Under the pieces are notes generated by a model that saw nothing but the letters and a program-made list of their open reading frames with translations, made no database searches and was not told the origin of the DNA. This document shows, piece by piece, positions 42,319 through 53,728 of a stretch of DNA of 64,000 nucleotides (position 1 is the stretch's first letter; each line of letters begins with the position of its first letter). Source of the stretch: Ophiobolus disseminans (Eukaryota; Ascomycota; Dothideomycetes; Pleosporales; Phaeosphaeriaceae); contig MU006251.1 in assembly GCA_010093685.1 (NCBI GenBank), forward strand, positions 152,862 through 216,861, written 5' to 3'. A program made the translations under genes and the position numbers.

Positions 42319-44320
42319 CTAAGCCGCAGGCAGTTGACCAAACTGCTCGCCGCCGCCTCTCGGCGCACCACGACCACGGAACGGGAAGCCCCGACCTCGT
42401 CCACGACCGCGGCCGCGCCCACGGAAGCCGCCTCTGTAGCCGTCGACGCTACCCTGGCCAAACGTCTCCATGTTCTTTGTGCGCTCTTCCCGTCTGAACT
42501 CCATGCCCCGCTTGTTGGCTGCTTCGTCGCGGTCCTTGAGCTCGCTCGAGATGTTGTCGAAGAAGCTCGTGCCCTTGTTGTATGCGGATGGAGGAATGAC
42601 AATGTCCTCCTTGGCGTCTCTGTTCGCTTCGCCGTTCGAAATTGCTTCTACGGTTGGAGCAATCGCCGCGTCGCCGAGTGGCGATCCAGTCGCGATTGCC
42701 TCTTTGACCAGATCATGCTTGTTAAACTTTGCGTTGGAGGATTCAAAGTCGAAGTCAGTCGTGGGAACTTCCATCTTCGGGTGTTGTGGATGGCCACCAC
42801 GACCGCCTCGTCCTCCTCTGCCTCCACGGAAAGCGCCAGTGTTCTGGGGTCGACTCTGCCGACTTTGCTGCTCACGCAGTCCCTCCACCTTCTGCGCAAG
42901 ATTGTTCAAAGGATCTGCAGCAGGTGGCGGGCCTTTGTTCTGAACGTTGAGCTTGGCCATTGCTTCAGCGACGGCAGCGGTCGCGAGCTGTGTAGCATTC
43001 TGTTGAGCAGCAGAAACTGCAGGTTGAGGAGCTTGAGTAGCCTGCGGTTGAGCTCGAGGCGCAGTCTTGGTGACTTTCGGACTAGGAATGGGCACGGCCG
43101 GAACGATGCGCCCGCCCTTTGCTCCAGCTGGACCTTTTGCTGCTCCGGTGTGCGCAGGATGTGGATGAGGCGGGGCGAGCGCGGCTGCAACGTCTGGTTT
43201 TGAATCGACAGGTGGTGGTGGGGCTTGTTTCGAGGCAGCGGCTGGTGTGGATGTGGCTCCTGCTGGCTTCACGCCCTTCTTCTGCTCCGCCGGCTTTGGC
43301 GCACTATCTGCCTCTGCAACCTTTGTCTGTGCAGCAGGCTTCTCATCTTTGCCGGCTTGGGGCCCTTGCGGCTGCGGACCTCTTGGGCCAGTCGGTGGTT
43401 GGTTCTGGTTGTGTAGACCGGGAGGACCGATGGGCATGTGAGGGGAGAAGGGACCTGGTGGCTGGTTGAAACCCGGACCTGGATACCAGCCTGGCGGAGG
43501 CGGTCCGTAAGGAGGCATATTAAACCCGCCGGGCCCTCCTGGGAAAGGTCCAGGCCCACCAGGAAAGCCGCCCTGTGGACCATACCGATTTGGAAACGGG
43601 CCGCCGGGACCGCCAGGGCCGCCAAATGGAGGATAGCCACCGGGCGGAAACTGGCCTTGCGGAGGAAAATTTGGCGGCGGTTGTTGATGACGTTGCTGGT
43701 CTTGCGACGCGTTCTCTTGCCGGGGCTGGGACTGTTGTACCTGACGCACAATCTCCTGTTAGCAGCTGGCGTGACGATGCTGGACGGCAGATTGAAGATT
43801 GAGGAGGGTCTCAGAAGGAAGGCAACGGAGCATATCCACATGGGTTTTGCGCTCTCGGTGGTTTAATGATTTACATCCGAAAATTTTACATCACAGGAAT
43901 AGAGTAGAGAAGGACGGGGCTGAACTCACTCCAATGATGGCTGGGTCTTGCGGCATTGGCGGTGGGGCCTTTTCCTTTGCAGACTCTTCAATGCGCAGGT
44001 CCTTCACATCGCTGCCCCGGAACACGATCTGTTCGTAGACGACGTCTGAAGGCGGGTACTCGTCCTTGCCATTCTTGCGACCCTCGGTGCCAAACGAGCG
44101 CACGTTGTCTAATGAGACTGTGGAGGCTTCTGAGTTGATCTCAACGAGGGTACCGACATATCTGCGCAGGTCAGCTGACGCGCTCAATGGCTGTTGAGGA
44201 GCTGGTGACTGACCGAATGTCGCTCTTTGAGATGAGGGAAATGCGGGATCTGCGCAGTATGTGTCAGCGGGAGCTCGAGCCCGAGGGACAGGGCTGGACT
44301 GACCCGATGAACTCGGACAT
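42319..44320 (-). CDS. Scd6/Sum2/LSM14-family mRNA decapping activator
   Basis: RAP55/Scd6 proteins repress translation and promote decapping in P-bodies. Four exons: 44320-44304, 44249-44214, 44161-43930 and 43740-42319, with introns 44303-44250, 44213-44162 and 43929-43741; joined length 568 residues. Two tiny 5' exons (17 and 36 nt) encode MSEFIG and SRISLISKSDIR; the third completes the LSm domain (YVGTLVEINSEASTVSL...VRSFGTEGR...PSDVVYEQIVFRGSDVKDL). A long Pro/Gly/Gln-rich linker follows (about residues 95-400). Near the C-terminus come an RGG block (FRGGRGGRGGRGG), the FDF motif (TTDFDFESSNAKFNK), the FFD box (TSFFDNISSE), the TFG box (TFGQGSVDGYRGG) and a final RG-rich tail. Every hallmark of the family is present in the right order. 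Confidence 0.94.
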
Positions 44321-44574
44321 GGCTGTGAGGTGTGGGTATCAAAACGGTAGCAAGGAAAGAGATGGTTGAGGTAGTGCAAGAAGGCAGAGAGAGGGCGGGA
44401 GTGGTGGTGAAGTAGTATTGGAGGAGGGGGCTGGTGATGGAGAGTGAGCTCTCGCGTGGAAGGCACGAAGGTCGTGGGAAAAGTCTTGGCAGTCTTAGCG
44501 AGAAGGTGCGGCGGTCGGAGCTTGGGCCCTGGATTTCCTTACCCCACACCCATGCGTTGCCTCCACCGTCCGCC
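44321..44574. promoter_or_regulatory. Short divergent promoter with an upstream ORF overlapping the next start
   Basis: 254 bp separate the Scd6 and KPWE-protein start codons, so the promoter is probably shared. In the plus-strand leader an ATG at 44552 opens an eight-codon frame (MRCLHRPP) whose TGA (44576-44578) overlaps the main ATG (44575) as ATGA. Such an arrangement could allow termination-reinitiation control, if the leader begins upstream of 44552. Confidence 0.5.
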
Positions 44575-45268
44575 ATGAGCGCCGCCATCGCCACCGACGG
44601 CCTAAACGACATATACTCAGCTCTCGAGCGCTACAACTGGGACGATGACATCGAGTTCCAATCCGGGCTGAGCGCGATCCTGGGCACCAACAGCACGCCC
44701 GAGCAAGCTGCGGAGCTGGCACTGCGGGCACGATGCTTCTACTATGCGAGGTACGTCACACCACCCCGTAACAAAAAATGAGACGATTTTGGAGCCGAGG
44801 ATAGTCACTACTACGCCAAAAAGTGTTCTCTAACACAAAATGGTCTCATCTTTTGGTACGGGGTGGTGGTGGTCACCTCACGGCAAACTCGATATATGGT
44901 TACTAACAGATACCAGAAAATTCAACATCAATATCGACTTCGACGGCTACAAAGCATACCGCGGCGCCCGCGGTCGTCCGCCTCCCACACCTCCCACGAA
45001 CGGCACGCCGGCTCAAGTACCAGCAAGCGATGAAGCGTCCGGAGGTGTTATGTCCGCCCCTGCAGACGCGAACGAACCTCCTGCGCCATATCCAACGTCG
45101 TTTGCACATATTGTGGAGCTTATTACGAGCGGACAGCCCGTGCCAGGCATCAAGGAGATACCTAGTACGATTTTGACGGGACAAGGTACGGAGCCTGCGA
45201 AGGCGCGAAGGAAGAAGCCGTGGGAGAAGGATGAAGTAGGAGCTGTGGGGCAAGCGAGTGTTACATGA
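44575..45268 (+). CDS. Small KPWE-motif protein, PEX39-like
   Basis: Two exons, 44575-44750 and 44917-45268, intron 44751-44916 (gtacgt...taccag); joined length 175 residues. The first exon encodes a short helical region (LNDIYSALERYNWDDDIEFQ), and the splice gives YYARKFNINIDFDGYKAYR. After a Pro/Ala-rich linker follow two conserved blocks: SFAHIVELITSGQPVPGIKEIP and, at residues 159-162, KPWE within a basic patch. This combination of a PVPG(I/L)-type block and a terminal (R/K)PWE motif is, as I recall, that of the recently described PEX39 proteins (human C6orf226, yeast Yjr012c), which assist PEX7-dependent PTS2 import; PEX13 carries the same motif. The family assignment is from pattern, not alignment. 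Confidence 0.72.
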
Positions 45269-45462
45269 TGCGGACAGACCAAGAAGAGTGCTAGTTGGAT
45301 AAGGCACTGGCAAGAACTCAGAATGATGTGGACAGATACATGACAACAGCTATCTACAGCGCAAACACTCAACATTAGACGTCGAAACATGGGGGTATAT
45401 AGCAAATCCAGCCTCCAAAGATCCCCAATAATCCACACAAAAATGCCAACCAACACCAACGT

Positions 45463-48003
45463 TCACAAAACAGCTTCAAGAATCTTATCCTTCAAACTCT
45501 TCACCTGCTCCTGGCTCTCCCACAACTTCCTCTGCGCCTCGAGGAACTTAGTCTTCCACGCCGCAGGCGTGCTATCCTGCCGATCCAGTTCCGACGTCCG
45601 TCTGCCATTCGCTGCGGCTTCGTCATCATCAGGGTCTTCGGCAGTAGCCGTGAGACCCTTGGCAATCCATTCGCCACTAAGGCCACCAAAAGACACTGCA
45701 AACGACACGTCAAAAGTCTCCTTGATAGTGCCGCTCTCGTGCATATTGTCTGCGTCCTCGTCGTCTTCGTCAATCGGGCTTTCGTAGCCGTCACCTCCGA
45801 TGCGGAAGCGTATGCAATCGACTCTTCTCACACCACCGGTCGGACCGCCAGCACCTATTCCAACAGTGCTTGTCAGACCGAGACAGCTGCTGATGGCGAT
45901 GCCAAGGACCTGCTCGCTCATGACCTTTCCTGGAGCTGAAGATCCGGCATTCGGCTTGACGTAGAGTGGTTGCAGAATCGAAGAAGCAAGATGCTTTGCT
46001 TCTGTGCCTCGTAGACGCTTTCGCCGACCTGTCAAAGGCGCGCGAATGAGTTCTGCCGCCAATGCCCGGTTCAAGCTGTCAAGAGGTACCAAGGGCAACG
46101 GGGTTTCCGGCGACGTTGGTTGAGTTTGTGCCCGTGGTGGAGGAGGCCGTTGTTGAGCTGGCGTCTCTGACGGGGTGAGCGCTCCATGGTATGTGTGGTG
46201 TGTTGGTCCAGAACGGCGATCGAACGTGTTTGCAGGCGAATTGTGTCCTGCGCTGACCATCAACGACGAAGGCGGAAAGCTCGAGCTTGGTGTTGGATCT
46301 TGTTCTCCGTTCACAAGCACAGTAGGCGTGACAAGGCGCACTGGGTTGCCGACAATGTTTGGGACCTGCAGGCTGAGACGCTGCTTCTGCGGCGCACCAT
46401 GGAGAGCCCCTTCAATCGTAGATGGTGACACGGCAGATGCAGGGGTCGGTGGGAATCGAAATGCGTGCTCTATAGCCGGCGGGTCCGAGTGGGCTCGTTC
46501 AACAATAGGGGTCAAGTTGCCAGCATTGCGGTTGGTATCAACTGCCGATCCCTCCCGCTTTGTCGGATTGGCTGGGAACGTTACGAATGGTCCGTCGCGA
46601 ACGGAGCGGTTACTCGGAGGTCGCCCTCGAAGTTTCCCGCCTGAGGAGCTGTTGTTGCTGGACCAAGCTGAGGATACTGCAGGGCCGTGTCGCCGTCTTG
46701 CGCGTGGCTTGGCGCTGGAAGGGGTGACAGCTGACTGCGGCTCATCGAAAGAAAAGGGATGTGCAGAGTGTGGAGTCACTGCCGAGAGCGGGTGGGGTGT
46801 CTGAGGGTTATCCTGCGTGTTCAGTCGCCATCGCAGCTGCTGGCCAGACATTGGGGAGGCGGAGTATGGCGTCAGGTTCTTCTGGCCCATGCGATTGGGC
46901 GCAGAGGCTGATGTCATGGCGGATGACGGCGTAATGGCTGAGGCTGCTGTCCAGGGGTCCTGGGGAGTTAAGAAGCCGCCCATGTGGTCGGGATGTGCGC
47001 TGGTCGGGTATGCTGATTGGGGCTGGAGTGCGTTGCCAAAGGGAATGGAGGTGTCGAGCTGGGGTCTCTTGCGGGCGGGCGTGCTGTCGTCCATGTCTAT
47101 GTCGTCGTCTCCCTCGTCTGCCTTTCTGCGGCCACGCTTCGGCTTGAATTTGGGATCGAGGGCGCGTATGGCCAAGTCTTCCTCGAGAGGCACGCCGTCT
47201 CGTCCGTCTGGTGGAAAGGGATCGTGCGGCGGCGGTATATGGAGGTAGTACGGATGCTGCTTTCCGATGAGGTACTCGAAGAAGGCGTCAATGTGCATGG
47301 CGCGCATCCACCGTTTCAGGCGCACCGAGTACTGCTGCACCTTCTGCGTGCTCTGGCCCTTGTCCGTGTCCGGCGGCGCAACGCCCAGGTCAAGCGCCAG
47401 CTGCGTCCATGTCTTGATCTCCTTGGCGTCGAACTTCCGTATCAACTCGAACAGGGTCCAGCTGCTGAAGGCATTGCCGTCGCTCTTCGGGGGCGTGCGA
47501 AAGAGCTTGACGAGCTCGGCGGTGTCGGTCGTGGTTGCGAAGTTGGGGTTGCAGTAGAGGACGAAGCCCGCGTACGCGTCGTCAATCGTCTCGTCCGATA
47601 CGTCACGGGACGGCGGCGAGCGGTCGTCGGGCACGTAGCTCGCGGCGAGCTGCTTGGGCTGGCTCGTGGGGGACATGGCGGAGAAGCGCGGGGACTGGTG
47701 AGGAGGGGGAGTGTGGGAGCTGCGCGACATGTCGCCATGGAAGCCGTGTGCGTGCTGTGCGTGGGCGTGAGCGTGCGGGTTGCCATTGTCCGGCGGCAGC
47801 AGGTGGTTTGCCGCGAATTGGTGGGCGAGCGACGACATGGGCGCGTGTCCATTCCGGGCCTGGCTATGGCTGGCACCGGGCCCTGTGCTCTGGTCCAGGC
47901 TGGGATCAATGGGCGGGAGGCCCGTTGCTGGGTGCCGAAACTGGTAGTGGGTGTGGTGTAGAGTGTGCGGCGCCCCGTTCTCGTCGCCAAAGTCGACCTG
48001 CAT
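45463..48003 (-). CDS. ARS-binding protein 2 family
   Basis: Fission yeast Abp2 binds AT-rich replication origins; the filamentous-fungal members are nuclear but little studied. Single exon, 846 residues, ATG at 48003 (MQVDFGDENG). The N-terminal 130 residues are His/Pro/Ser-rich. The conserved domain runs about 137-265: DDAYAGFVLYCNPNF, FSSWTLFELIRKFD, IKTWTQLALDLGV, VQQYSVRLKRWMRAMHIDAFFEYLIGK. The basic GRRKAD segment that follows may be a nuclear signal. The rest is largely disordered with many SAxxPxSA-type repeats (PQSAVTPSSA), then a second conserved-looking part (TGRRKRLRGTEAKHLASSIL, ...FDVSFAVSFGGLSGEWIAKGL) and a C-terminal coiled coil (FLEAQRKLWESQEQVKSLKD). Confidence 0.88.
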   Translation of the reverse strand: MQVDFGDENGAPHTLHHTHYQFRHPATGLPPIDPSLDQSTGPGASHSQARNGHAPMSSLAHQFAANHLLPPDNGNPHAHAHAQHAHGFHGDMSRSSHTPPPHQSPRFSAMSPTSQPKQLAASYVPDDRSPPSRDVSDETIDDAYAGFVLYCNPNFATTTDTAELVKLFRTPPKSDGNAFSSWTLFELIRKFDAKEIKTWTQLALDLGVAPPDTDKGQSTQKVQQYSVRLKRWMRAMHIDAFFEYLIGKQHPYYLHIPPPHDPFPPDGRDGVPLEEDLAIRALDPKFKPKRGRRKADEGDDDIDMDDSTPARKRPQLDTSIPFGNALQPQSAYPTSAHPDHMGGFLTPQDPWTAASAITPSSAMTSASAPNRMGQKNLTPYSASPMSGQQLRWRLNTQDNPQTPHPLSAVTPHSAHPFSFDEPQSAVTPSSAKPRARRRHGPAVSSAWSSNNSSSGGKLRGRPPSNRSVRDGPFVTFPANPTKREGSAVDTNRNAGNLTPIVERAHSDPPAIEHAFRFPPTPASAVSPSTIEGALHGAPQKQRLSLQVPNIVGNPVRLVTPTVLVNGEQDPTPSSSFPPSSLMVSAGHNSPANTFDRRSGPTHHTYHGALTPSETPAQQRPPPPRAQTQPTSPETPLPLVPLDSLNRALAAELIRAPLTGRRKRLRGTEAKHLASSILQPLYVKPNAGSSAPGKVMSEQVLGIAISSCLGLTSTVGIGAGGPTGGVRRVDCIRFRIGGDGYESPIDEDDEDADNMHESGTIKETFDVSFAVSFGGLSGEWIAKGLTATAEDPDDDEAAANGRRTSELDRQDSTPAAWKTKFLEAQRKLWESQEQVKSLKDKILEAVL

Positions 48004-49994
48004 GATTCCGCAAGATTTGGAGGCTCTGCGCTGATCGCTGGCCCGTCAGCACCCCAGGCATGCCAGAAAGTGAGTCGCGACTGCGCTAATTCCTATAGCC
48101 GGCCATGCGCTATAGCTGGCCGTGGGTGCACGATAGGCTGTGCGCGTGTGTCGTCACGTTCTTCGTGCCCTGAGGCGGCGTCCGCGAAACCAGCGCGAAC
48201 ACGCGGATCGATAGGGTGCGATGCGCCCAGCGCCGTCGCAACGGTGCGCCGACTCGAGCGGGAGGACTGAGTCGTTCGGAGCAGAAACAACGGCGGGAAG
48301 TCGCGTCGTCGAGCGTCGTTGCCGTAATTTGCGGTCCTTGGTGAGGTTAGTGAGGTTATGGCGGGTCGTGCTGCTGATTCGGGGGTATTTTGCCTACTTA
48401 TCAGCCTCCGCCAGCTGTTCTATTTTTGGCATCCTCCGACACAAACCCATGTTATCCCGTGTCGCCCGCGCCATCATCACGGCTTTTTTGGTCCTGCGCG
48501 TCCATGACTGGCTGCATGTCCCGTTCGTTGTCGTCGAGGTTGTGAGATGTTGCCTCAACTCTCGTGTTGTGGTTGATGACGTCGACGCTTTGTGAGGAAG
48601 GAGCGTGGCAGACGTCGTTGCTGGGATGCCGACATCATAGCTCACGCACAGCACGATGAACGTTAACGGCGTCGTGTCTTTCGTGCTTAAAATACAAGCA
48701 CATAGCTATTCTTGTCTTCTCGTTTCGACCTTCAGACCCTTAACCGCCTCGGTATGCTGCTCAAGCGGCTCAAGCAGAATGTGGGGGCGCTGCACTCAGT
48801 ATCGCCCCGAACCAATACTTGAGCACCGATGGCAAGCCTTGCCGTCGAATGAGGATGTAATTAGCACCGTATCACATCACGACATCAAAGGCTATTCCAG
48901 AAAAATGACTTCAGGGCCATGGGCATCTGATCGACAAACACGTCTATTCCAACGTCAGTCAGTGACCAAGCACTTTTTCATCCACCATCATGTACCTTCG
49001 GCCTATCGAGGCTCCCATTTGAATGTCCGGTCACTTCTCATTTCTACATAACATCAACTCCCGCTTACAGGAATCTTTCGATCGGACTGGGAGCTGTCCA
49101 ATGCGACATGTAGGATGAGTAAGGGCGACTTGCTGTTTCCATTAACAATACTCCAGTAATCTGAATACGGAATGAAGACCCGTACACTCGGTTTGGAACG
49201 TCATGGACGAGTGCTGGTATGTCTACTTTGCACTCAACCACCTTTCGGTCGTTTGACTAATCTCCAGCAAGACATTCTAACGTACGCGTCCTCCGCATAC
49301 TCGATAATACGTCCATGCTTTCCAGCACAACTCTCGAGACTGTGTCAAACAACACACACGCGTAATATTCTGCGCTATGCGCCATTTTGCCCTTCACACG
49401 TCCAAAGATACCACCCTCTGTGATTAGCTATGGTAATCCGGGTCTGTAATCACATCCCGGCGAGCTTTCTACTGCGGCCTGGATAAATGGATTTGCGATT
49501 TTCAAAAATCGTTCACATACTTCGGGAGTCCACCACTGATTTCTATTTGCTACAAAGGCACAAATACGGATCAATCCCAGACATAAAACTCATGTACCTG
49601 CTACATACCAAGATCGATCCCACCTTTCGATCTACAGCACGCTTGCAACTACTTGAGCTCCTGAGTACCTGAGTACAGCTATGCCTTTCTTTATGGACCT
49701 TCCAGCGGGAATACAGATCATATTGGAACAAGGTCCCTCTAGTAGTATGACTACCATAGATATCCGAGTAGGAGAGGGACAAGGCGGGGTGGCTGCAACG
49801 TATTGTATTGACTATCGTGTGTTATATGTTCCCTCGTACGTGTAAACAGTAACGAGGACGCTACAGTCAGCCGTGCCTCCCTCACACAGTAGGTACCACG
49901 GCCCTTCCTTCTACCAACCTGGACTGAACCCACATATTCTCAACAGATCATGATATTTAAACAGGTTAGTCGCTTAGCCTGATCTATTACGACC
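48004..49994. other. Two-kilobase region without recognised gene
   Basis: Holds the Abp2 promoter on its left. The remainder has several short open frames, the longest 131 codons at 48656-49051, none with recognised domains or splice-joined homology. No terminal repeats were seen. It marks the passage from the conserved block to the repeat-rich right part. Confidence 0.45.
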
Positions 49995-51671
49995 ATGGCA
50001 TTAAATGATTCCTTTGCTAATTACATTTATCGGCTAATATCAGCAAATGATTTGCGGAACAGCAGGCTTGTCTGTTGGGAATGGCACAAAAACCTCTTGC
50101 AGGTGGCTTTTGAGACTCTGTACGTCAATCCGACGGATCTTAATCGACCTCCCAGGCGATTTCGAAATCGATTGCCCGACGATGCCGTTCTGAGACACGT
50201 TCAACGACTACATTGCCCCGAATCCATTACGCAGCTTAACACTACAAGCCGACTAGAAGATGTCCTTGAGATACTACGAAATGCTGGGTCGCTCCTGAGA
50301 TCTTTTCTCGCACCTGTTGATATCGAGGTTGAAAGCCTGGTTCGACTGGTATCCTGTCACCCAAGGCTCTACGATATACAACTTGTCGGAGTGGGCTGGT
50401 TCACCCCAACGCTACCAGGCGCTATGTTGAATTTTAACAGATCTATCTTGGCGCAACATATCAAAGAGCTTCGCGAGCCCGATGTTACAGTCGCCGGCTA
50501 TGAGAATTACATACAAACATGTGTCACCGCAGCGATCTTCAGTCAAGAAGCTCCACAGCTGGCGCGTTTGTGCTTGACGGACTGGAACGGGCGTTTCTAC
50601 GGCCGCGACATGTTGTCCCACTTCGCAGGTCTTCCTATGTCTCAGCCTAGAGCGAAGAGACCGATACTGGAGCTCCAAGCATTAGAGCTGATTGGAATTA
50701 ACCTACGTAACCGCGACTTCCACCTTGCGTCTTGGATTAACATCAGTAATCTTCGAAGTTTGACCATGCTCAATTGCGATAACATTACCAACTTCCTCAG
50801 GGGCCTCAAGCAAACTATTCGAACGCACAACCGACCACTTCTTGACAGGTTCCATCTAAAGCCTCGGCGGTTTCTTTCGGCACAGGAGTCGAGTGCGTAA
50901 ATGACGCAGTGCAGGGCGTATTAGCCAGCTTCAGTGGACTCAAGGCTATCGTTATCTACTCACACACAGCGTATCCACCGTCACCACAACACATCACAAG
51001 TCATGGTCAGACTCTATCGACCCTCACGGGGTATAAAAAAGGACATCGTCCTTACCGGGTCAAGGATCTTGCCACCATGCTAAGCGCTTCCCCGAATTTG
51101 GAGCAAATCGCACTAGACTTGCCTGAACGACCAATTGGCACCAATCTCACATGGGACAAGCATTGAAGTCTCGCGATGGACACAACAGACCTTCGCTCTA
51201 CCATCGTAAGTTCATGCATTCCGAGACGGCTATATTGTGGTCACATTCAGCGCTAATGAGGTGCAGGAAATCATCGCGCGCTGCCCTAAGCTGCACACGC
51301 TCCGGATTCTCTCAATGATCTACGACCCAACAGGAACAAGTCGGACCGACCCAATATCTCCAAACACCGTGTTATCAGACGCACAAGAAGCAATCGCCCA
51401 GCTAGTCCACCAGCACTTCGCAAATGAGGTTCTACAATTCGTCTTCCGAACAAATCCCAAGTCACGACTGAATGTTCTCGCGTTGTCGCCTCGTGCAAGG
51501 ACCTGCTGGCGTGGACCACCACCTGGTGACCAGAATCGCCATACGTATCTAGACTACCACTATGTCAAGCTGTTGCGGTGTGAGAATGCAATAATTGAAG
51601 TGTATTGTTCTGTTGTTCTGTTCTGCCTGTGTCTATCCCAGAAGGGACCAGAGCACGGTCTGTTTACATGA
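49995..51671 (+). pseudogene. Decayed F-box/LRR-like gene
   Basis: A more distant relative of the F-box cluster. The 5' part reads openly for 301 codons from the ATG at 49995 (F-box-like LRNSRLVCWEWHKNLLQVAF, then LRR-like LRSLTMLNCDNITNFLRGL). Near 50890 the frame is lost: the continuation GVLASFSGLKAIVIYS lies in another frame, and no intron of workable length bridges them. A second break is the TGA at 51165-51167, after which the same frame continues to a good donor (gtaagt, about 51209) and acceptor (gtgcag, about 51267) leading to EIIARCPKLHTLRIL and the family tail HQHFANEVLQFVFRTNPKSRLNVL. One frameshift plus one nonsense codon in an otherwise readable gene suggests recent decay. Confidence 0.65.
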
Positions 51672-53531
51672 CGTATCTATGATACAGCTGATGTAAGAGG
51701 TACTTGATAAGACAAGGAAGCAGCACCAGACCACCGCTACGTGGCACATGTGATCCGCTTCTCCTCATAACCGTGACACAAGCGGACCATGCTTGATCCA
51801 TTTTCCGATGAGAGCGTGGTTTTTGCGCTGCCGGTGAGCGATGGCTGGTCCGAATTGACCCATATGGATGACGGATTCCTGGAGACTGAATTTTGGAAAT
51901 TGGTATTCGTGGCACGTACTCGCACAAGATTGAGCGTTGACGGAAGTACTGATCGCGCATGAAAGTCATGGGTGAGTCTCAATACTACCATCTCGTTAAG
52001 CTTCGTGGCATCCAATGTTTCGTTGCAGATGAGCTTTCTTTTCTTACATCTGTAACTTCATCCACTTTCCCTATGACTACGGGTCCTCTGTCATCGTGGT
52101 GCGATCGTAGGTTTTGCACAATGTGCACAACTAACACAAGTCTTTTTAACACTTTTTAGCAAATTCGACGTCCAAACTCCGTCGCCTTGCTAACAACCTT
52201 GGGCACTTGATTGACTCTATCATGCTGAAGCCCGCCGTCATCGGCAATGATATCAAACTGCGAGGTGGGACACTCGTCGTAATGTATCATGCATTGACCA
52301 GTGGTGCGGTATATCGTTCACGGCCAAAGGGAATGCTGACTATCTACAAACCCTTATATGCCCGCACTACAGCACATTACTTATCTCCCGCCTCTAACCA
52401 ATCTAACAACAGGATATTAAGCATCATCGCATTCGGACGAAGCAGTCCAATGGCTCCAGAAACGAGATGAATCATGTTTCCAATCACGAACAACTAGTCC
52501 AGCTAGGCCTAATGTTGCTTTTGAAGGAAGACAGCGTCAGTCAAGCGGCAATGAGACTGGGCACATCGAAGGGATGCCAGTCGGATCCTGAGCTGCGCGA
52601 GACGAGTCACTGCTCTAATGTATGCGCTCTACTTTTGAGTATATATTTTGGCAGTCTTCACGATCTTTTGGACTGGAAGATTGCATCGTCGTACGTTTTG
52701 GGTGTCCTCCTAGCTACTCGTTTATGGACGCGCTGAGTTGGTGTGCCCATGCATGTCCCCGGCAGTCGGAGCGAGAGCCACGCTAGCTTAGCGCTGAATC
52801 ACTCAATTCCGCCGTCCTCGGATGACGAGCTGCTATCTACAAAGTACCGCACCATACGCAACAATGCTGCATATCCTTCGCCTACAATTGCTGCTTGACA
52901 TCCGCGTCAAGGTACCATCGATCGACACTTCCTCATTGCGATTTCGTTCTTGAGACGCGCACAAGATGCGTTCATACGTTCGATACCAAGACGTCTGTTA
53001 CTTCCATACACGCCTGATGTCCCAGAACGAGAGCGCTCGTTCAGCGAGGTCTTTTCTCACAGTGGATCAGGTAAGCTCAAATTCCTGCATAGCACGGCTT
53101 CGACTCACAAATACAGTAGACCGTCGACAACTTTCGGATTTCTCACCTTCGCATCCTACGCGTTATCGCGAACGATCTGTCTAAGACACCAAAGCACAAG
53201 GCGGTGGATATGGTCAACCGCGATTGTCACCTTGTTTCGACGGGATCTTGCACGTTGTTGTCCATGTGTAAGGTGCGACAGTTATAGTTGCACAACACAC
53301 CACGTCACGGTCGGGCGCCACGAGACTTTGTGAGGCTTCGAGAATGCGGTCGACAGGGTCCTGCTTCGAAGCGTTCGAATGGTGGTATGCCGTTCTCCTC
53401 TCATTTGCTAACACCCACCAGTCATGAGTTCCAGATACTGGCAGCGCTCAGCGGTTGCTCCGAATGACTTCGACCGAGGATAACCCGTCTATCTTCCGCG
53501 CGAAACCTCGTCATTTAGTGTCGCATGCTCG
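51672..53531. other. Gene-poor region left of the Tc1/mariner element
   Basis: 1.9 kb with only short open frames in all frames and no domain I recognise. Some stretches could be eroded coding sequence (for example 52200-52470), but no homology was apparent. Confidence 0.4.
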
Positions 53532-53533
53532 TA

Positions 53534-53572
53534 CGAAGGAGCTCGTATTTTCTGAGTTGCAGGGCCCGTGCG
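53534..53572 (+). repeat. Left terminal inverted repeat of the Tc1/mariner element
   Basis: 39 bp beginning cgaaggagctcg and ending gggcccgtgcg. Compared base by base it is identical to the reverse complement of 55180-55218. Confidence 0.95.
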
Positions 53573-53728
53573 GGACCCCACCAAAATGTGATTCCGCATC
53601 CAACCTTAGTGACAGCCCTTATAGAACTGATGGTTTGCAACACAACCACATATTCAAATAAGCTATAATTGATGAAGCTATTTAATTGTATGATAATCTT
53701 ACTAGCGCGCAATTTTCTAGTGTTGAGG

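Noticed and set aside
42334..43203. 289-codon open frame antisense to Scd6
   Set aside because: Opposes the Pro/Gln-rich and RGG parts of Scd6; composition is that of the reversed complement, with no domain.
47017..47961. 314-codon open frame antisense to ARS-binding protein 2
   Set aside because: Arg/Gly/Val-rich composition typical of a shadow frame opposite a well-supported gene.
48656..49051. 131-codon open frame right of the Abp2 gene
   Set aside because: Begins with ATG but has no domain, odd composition and no neighbouring exon; not enough to call a gene.
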